Made by a program: the position numbers and the translations under genes. Shown piece by piece: positions 60,188-64,000 of a DNA stretch of 64,000 bases. The notes under the pieces were generated by a model. That model did not search any database and was not told where the DNA came from. It saw only the letters and a list, made by a program, of their open reading frames with translations. Source of the DNA: Zobellia uliginosa (GTDB lineage: Bacteria; Bacteroidota; Bacteroidia; Flavobacteriales; Flavobacteriaceae); contig NZ_FTOB01000002.1 of NCBI RefSeq assembly GCF_900156625.1, forward strand, positions 614,275 to 678,274. Direction: 5' to 3'. Position 1 is the stretch's first letter; each line of letters begins with the position of its first letter.

Positions 60188-63100
60188 TTAGACACGCTCA
60201 GGGTCAAAAGGCTGTTGTTTTTTATAGGCGGAAGGCGTTTTTCCGTAGACCTTCTTAAAACAGGCCCTGAAATATTTGATGTCGTTAAAGCCTACTTCAT
60301 AGGCCACATCGTTAATGTTCAATTCGGTTTCCCGTAAGAGTTGGCCCGCTTTCTTGAGGCGAATGCCACGAATGAATTCCGATATGGTATTGCCGGTTAG
60401 GGCCTTGAGTTTTCGGTATAGTACCGATTGGCTCATGTTGATATGTTCACTAAGGAAACTGGCATTGAGTTCGGCGTTCGAGAGATTTTTCTCTACAATG
60501 TCGACCGCATTTTTTAGAAAGACCTCGTCGGTAGATACCAACTTCAGTTCACTGGGTTCAAGAACCAGGTCTTTTCTGAATTTCTTGGCCAGTTTTTTTC
60601 GGGTAGCTAGCAGGTTTTGTACCTGTAATTTTAAGAGGTGGGCTTCAAAAGGTTTGGTAACGTAGGCATCGGCTCCCGTTTCGAATCCTATTTTCTGAAT
60701 TTTGGAAGAGGTTCTAGCCGTGAGAAGGATTACGGGAATGTGACTGGTAAGTACGTCGGACTTCAAGGACTCGCACATTTCAATACCGCCCATTTCCGGC
60801 ATCATCACGTCGCTAATGATCATATCTATGTTCTTGGTCTTGGCCAGTTCTATTCCCATTCGACCGTTATTGGCCTCTATCACGTTAAATTCGTCATTGA
60901 AGATTCCCTTTACAAAGGTTCTGACCTCTTTATTGTCTTCGACCACCAATATGGTCTGTTTGCTGTCGTCTAGGTTCGGGGCGGTTTCGATTTCATCTTT
61001 GACCCAAGTCGATTTTAAAATTGAGGGGTCGTAATAATCTAAAAGGTCGTTTTCTTCGGAACGTTCATCATAAGTGAGGTCTTCGGGTTTTAAATGGGCT
61101 TTGCCCAAAGGAAGGCGAATCGTAAAACATGAGCCTTTACCGAGTTCACTTTCTACGGAGATTTCACCGTGGTGCAGGTCTACTATATCTTTGGCCAAGG
61201 CTAGCCCTACACCTGTTCCCGAACGTAAATCGTTCTTCTGGCCCAATTGAAAATAGCGGTCAAAAACAAATTCGATGTCTTTTTGGTTGATGCCGCTTCC
61301 GGTATCTTTTATTAGGATATCGACCGAATCGTCTTTAGCTTCGATTTGTATACTTATTTTTCCGTTCGGAGGGGTAAATTTAAAGGCATTGCTCAAGATA
61401 TTCAGAATCACCTTTTTCATTTCGATACGGTCAAACCAAACTTCCAATGGCGGTTCGGGGGCTATAAGCTCAAATTTGATGCCTTTGTCTTGGGCAAGTT
61501 CGTCAAAGGATGCCTTGGTGTCTTCTAAGAACGGTATCACATCATTCTTTGAGAAGGCCAGTTTCAGCTTTCCGTTTTCGGCCTTTCTAAAATCTAATAA
61601 TTGATTTATAAGTTGAAGTAAAATACGGGCATTTCGTTGCATACCGCTCAATTGTCTATGTAGCCTCGGATCATCTTTTTTCTCTGCGAGAAGACGCTCT
61701 AGTGGGGCCGTAATTAAGGTTAACGGAGTTCTAAAATCATGCGATATATTGGTGAACAACTGTAGCTTTAAGCGGTTCAGTTCCTGCATTTGGGTCTTTT
61801 CCTGTCGTTCCCTTCTGAGATCGTGCCGTTCTTTGATGCGGATAAGGGTATACCTTCTCACCAGCAAGAAAATCCCCCCAAGGGCCAGGAAGTAGAGTAG
61901 GTAGGCCCACCAAGTCTTCCAAAAAGGTGGGTTTATGGTTAATTCAATGGATGATACTTCCCCATTGAAGATACCGTCACTATTGGAGGCCTTTACGAGA
62001 AAGGTATAGTTCCCCGGGTCTAGATTGGTATAGGTGGCTTTTGTTTGGTTGCCACTGAAATTCCACTTGGTATCGAAACCATCGAGTTTATAGGCGTACT
62101 TATTGTTTTGGGGCCTTGAAAAATCGAGGGCCACATAATCGAAGGTAATGTCGTTTTCGTTGTGCTTCAGTTCAAAATGTGAAGCGGAGGGGGCTATGGT
62201 AATTTCCGAGGCATTGGCAATTTTCAATTTTTCAATAACGACGGGAGCGATAAAAGAATCGCGTTCTATCTCTCTAGGGTCGAAAATGGTAAAACCATTG
62301 ACCCCGCCAAAAGCCAATTTTCCGTTTTGCGTCCGTAAATGGGCGCCGTAGTTGAATTCATTGTTGACCAAGCCATCGGCCCGTGAATAGTTCTTTATTT
62401 CCCCGCTGTCGATGTTCAACCTACTGAGTCCTTTGTTCGTACTAAACCATATATGGCCCAGATCGTCGGGTAAGATTCCGTAAATGACTTCATCGGGAAG
62501 GCCGCTGTTGATGCCATAGCGGGTGGTCTCACGGGTTTCTAGGTCGTATTGGTACAGGCCGTCACCTTCGGTACCGATCCACAATAGGGTGGGGGTAGAG
62601 GCGTAAATACTAATTACCTTCTTGATGTCATAAGGGTCATCACTTTCTTTTTTAAATGCTATCCGGGTGATTTCCCTTGAATCGACCGAAACGGAACCTA
62701 GGCCGTTTTCTCCTCCAACCAGTATACTACCATCGGGTTGGGACTGGGTAATGACCGAAACAAAGGTGCCCAATATGTTTTTAGGGTCTCCTACCCTGAA
62801 GCTGTTTCCTGATTTGATATCGTAAAAATTCAATCCTCGGTTGTCGGTGCCCATCCAAACATTGCCGTAGCGATCTTCGAACAGACAGGTAATACGGTTT
62901 TTGTTAGGCCTTGATGTGGGGGTGGCTATCGAGTTCCAATCTTTAAACGAAAGTTTGTCATCTTGAAGCGAGGCGTAAGAAAGTCCTTGGTCATGGGTGC
63001 CTACCCAAAGGTTGCCGAACCGGTCTTTGGTCATGGCCTTGACATTGTTGCTGGCAATGGAATTCTTTTCGGAATTGACATGGGTAAAATAGGTAAACTT

Positions 63101-64000
63101 CTTCTGTGAGGTGTCGAAGTAATTGAGCCCGCCGCCTTCGGTTCCGATCCAAAGGTTGTTATGATCGTCTTCAATAATCGAGCTGACCACGGGATAATTT
63201 AATCCGTTTGAGCCGATTTGGTAATTTTTGAAAATGCTTGATTTTCGGTTCAGGTAGCTGATTCCGCCCGCCCAAGTACCGATCCATAGGTCTCCCCTAG
63301 AGTCGGCCGTGATGTCGTATATGGAATTCTGGCTTAGGCTCTTGGGATTGTCCGGATCGTTTTTGTAAAGGGCCCAACGCTTGGTTTTACGGTTGAAGAT
63401 ATAGAGTCCGTTGTACGTCCCTACCCATAAGTCCCCTCCGTCTTCTTCATGGATGGTGCGAACGGGACTGTCTATGCGTAAGGCTTCTTGGGGAGCCAGA
63501 AGGTTTGTAAAGGCTTGTTTTTCTTCATCAAAGTACGCCAGGCCTCCGTTATAGCCCAGCCAAATAGTGTCCTCTTGGTCCTTAAATAGAACGGTGTGGT
63601 AATTTTTAGTTTTTTCAGGCGATTGGTCCGAAGGGTAGTCGTAGGTTTCTACTTGCTCATTGGTATCGTTATAGAAGCAAACTTTTTTAGGGGTGCCAAA
63701 CCAAAGTTGGGTCTTTTTAGGGTTTAGAACGGAAAGTACCTCTAAGTCGCTGTGCAATTGGTTGAAATGGTAGACTTCCCCTGATACCGTATTCATACGT
63801 ATAAGGCCTTTTTCGGAAGCCACCCAAATATGTTCTTCATCGGCGGGGACAATGTCGAAGGTTTCCCCTTCAAAAGGTCTGTCTCCATTATTGGGCATAC
63901 GCACACGGGTAAAGTCATCCGTATCGGGATTGTATTTGTTGAGTCCGTTTTTGGTTCCCACCCAAACGGTGCCCTTAGGGCCGAGGTAGAGCACTTTTAT
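60188..64000 (-). CDS. Hybrid two-component system sensor-regulator (HTCS), N-terminus beyond right edge
   Basis: About 1270 residues are visible and the frame stays open to 64000, so the signal peptide and first propeller blades are missing. Numbering from codon 63994: residues 1-600 are two-component regulator propeller repeats (NLWIGTEGGGLNYFD, LWVGTHDQGLSY); about 610-685 a Y_Y_Y domain; 692-716 a membrane span; the HisKA H-box NISHDFRTPLTL with His752; a HATPase domain (NILSNAFKFTPPNG, GTGVGLALAKDIV); a receiver with Asp1062 in IISDVMMPEMGG; and a C-terminal AraC helix-turn-helix (INDVAYEVGFNDIKYFRACF). HTCS proteins sense oligosaccharides in the periplasm and activate the adjacent degradation genes; here the GH88-DUF4955-sulfatase set is the likely target. 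Confidence 0.95.
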   Translation of the reverse strand: MKVLYLGPKGTVWVGTKNGLNKYNPDTDDFTRVRMPNNGDRPFEGETFDIVPADEEHIWVASEKGLIRMNTVSGEVYHFNQLHSDLEVLSVLNPKKTQLWFGTPKKVCFYNDTNEQVETYDYPSDQSPEKTKNYHTVLFKDQEDTIWLGYNGGLAYFDEEKQAFTNLLAPQEALRIDSPVRTIHEEDGGDLWVGTYNGLYIFNRKTKRWALYKNDPDNPKSLSQNSIYDITADSRGDLWIGTWAGGISYLNRKSSIFKNYQIGSNGLNYPVVSSIIEDDHNNLWIGTEGGGLNYFDTSQKKFTYFTHVNSEKNSIASNNVKAMTKDRFGNLWVGTHDQGLSYASLQDDKLSFKDWNSIATPTSRPNKNRITCLFEDRYGNVWMGTDNRGLNFYDIKSGNSFRVGDPKNILGTFVSVITQSQPDGSILVGGENGLGSVSVDSREITRIAFKKESDDPYDIKKVISIYASTPTLLWIGTEGDGLYQYDLETRETTRYGINSGLPDEVIYGILPDDLGHIWFSTNKGLSRLNIDSGEIKNYSRADGLVNNEFNYGAHLRTQNGKLAFGGVNGFTIFDPREIERDSFIAPVVIEKLKIANASEITIAPSASHFELKHNENDITFDYVALDFSRPQNNKYAYKLDGFDTKWNFSGNQTKATYTNLDPGNYTFLVKASNSDGIFNGEVSSIELTINPPFWKTWWAYLLYFLALGGIFLLVRRYTLIRIKERHDLRRERQEKTQMQELNRLKLQLFTNISHDFRTPLTLITAPLERLLAEKKDDPRLHRQLSGMQRNARILLQLINQLLDFRKAENGKLKLAFSKNDVIPFLEDTKASFDELAQDKGIKFELIAPEPPLEVWFDRIEMKKVILNILSNAFKFTPPNGKISIQIEAKDDSVDILIKDTGSGINQKDIEFVFDRYFQLGQKNDLRSGTGVGLALAKDIVDLHHGEISVESELGKGSCFTIRLPLGKAHLKPEDLTYDERSEENDLLDYYDPSILKSTWVKDEIETAPNLDDSKQTILVVEDNKEVRTFVKGIFNDEFNVIEANNGRMGIELAKTKNIDMIISDVMMPEMGGIEMCESLKSDVLTSHIPVILLTARTSSKIQKIGFETGADAYVTKPFEAHLLKLQVQNLLATRKKLAKKFRKDLVLEPSELKLVSTDEVFLKNAVDIVEKNLSNAELNASFLSEHINMSQSVLYRKLKALTGNTISEFIRGIRLKKAGQLLRETELNINDVAYEVGFNDIKYFRACFKKVYGKTPSAYKKQQPFDPERV

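Overview
The window looks like chromosomal DNA of a marine member of the Flavobacteriaceae (Bacteroidota; a Zobellia- or Maribacter-like organism is plausible, but not proven from sequence alone). The evidence is a type IX secretion (T9SS) C-terminal sorting domain, a one-piece hybrid two-component sensor, sulfatase and GH88 enzymes, TonB receptors with a carboxypeptidase-like N-terminal domain, AT-rich intergenic DNA, and promoter elements of the Bacteroidota TTG / TAnnTTTG type. No rRNA, tRNA, CRISPR array or transposase gene was seen.

Region 1 (1-39054) is one large exopolysaccharide/capsule locus. The left, mostly minus-strand part holds three GT4 and two GT2 glycosyltransferases, a TupA-like ATP-grasp ligase, an asparagine-synthase-like amidotransferase, a Wzy-type polymerase (frameshifted at an A8 tract) and a Wzx flippase. 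Nucleotide-sugar genes follow: a TviB/TviC-like pair (UDP-HexNAcA), UDP-glucose dehydrogenase with UDP-glucuronate 4-epimerase (UDP-GlcA/GalA), UDP-glucuronate decarboxylase (UDP-Xyl), and an aminotransferase plus membrane 4,6-dehydratase (4-amino-4,6-dideoxy sugar). Wza and Wzc form the export machine, and a CpsB-type phosphatase can reset the Wzc kinase. Mixed into this locus are two paralogous PL1-like lipoproteins, a DUF2264 protein and a membrane-anchored alpha/beta hydrolase, which look like a module for trimming or remodelling the cell's own uronic-acid-rich polymer. A 2040-residue T9SS-exported multidomain protein sits next to wzc. No initiating sugar-phosphate transferase is visible; the locus continues off the left edge.

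Region 2 (39175-45034, minus strand) holds a TonB receptor with a G9/C6 hairpin in its leader, a His-rich membrane protein, a remnant of a nonribosomal-peptide carrier domain, and the set ApbE flavin transferase - DUF4266 lipoprotein - DUF3570 outer-membrane protein. It looks like a metal/redox envelope module.

Region 3 (45144-64000) is a catabolic region. A tight minus-strand operon (dehydrogenase of the tartrate/isopropylmalate family, cyclase-family hydrolase, DUF1537 acid-sugar kinase, MFS acid-sugar transporter, Gfo/Idh/MocA oxidoreductase) is divergent from a LacI-family regulator; four TTGCnCAA boxes lie between them. Downstream are a DUF5060 glycosidase-like protein and a DUF1080 protein (frameshifted), converging on a minus-strand set of GH88 unsaturated uronyl hydrolase, DUF4955 beta-helix protein and sulfatase, behind a hybrid two-component sensor that runs off the right edge. 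Together they suggest a polysaccharide utilisation locus for a sulfated uronic-acid polymer, with acid-sugar products fed to the LacI-controlled operon. No SusC/SusD pair is in the window.
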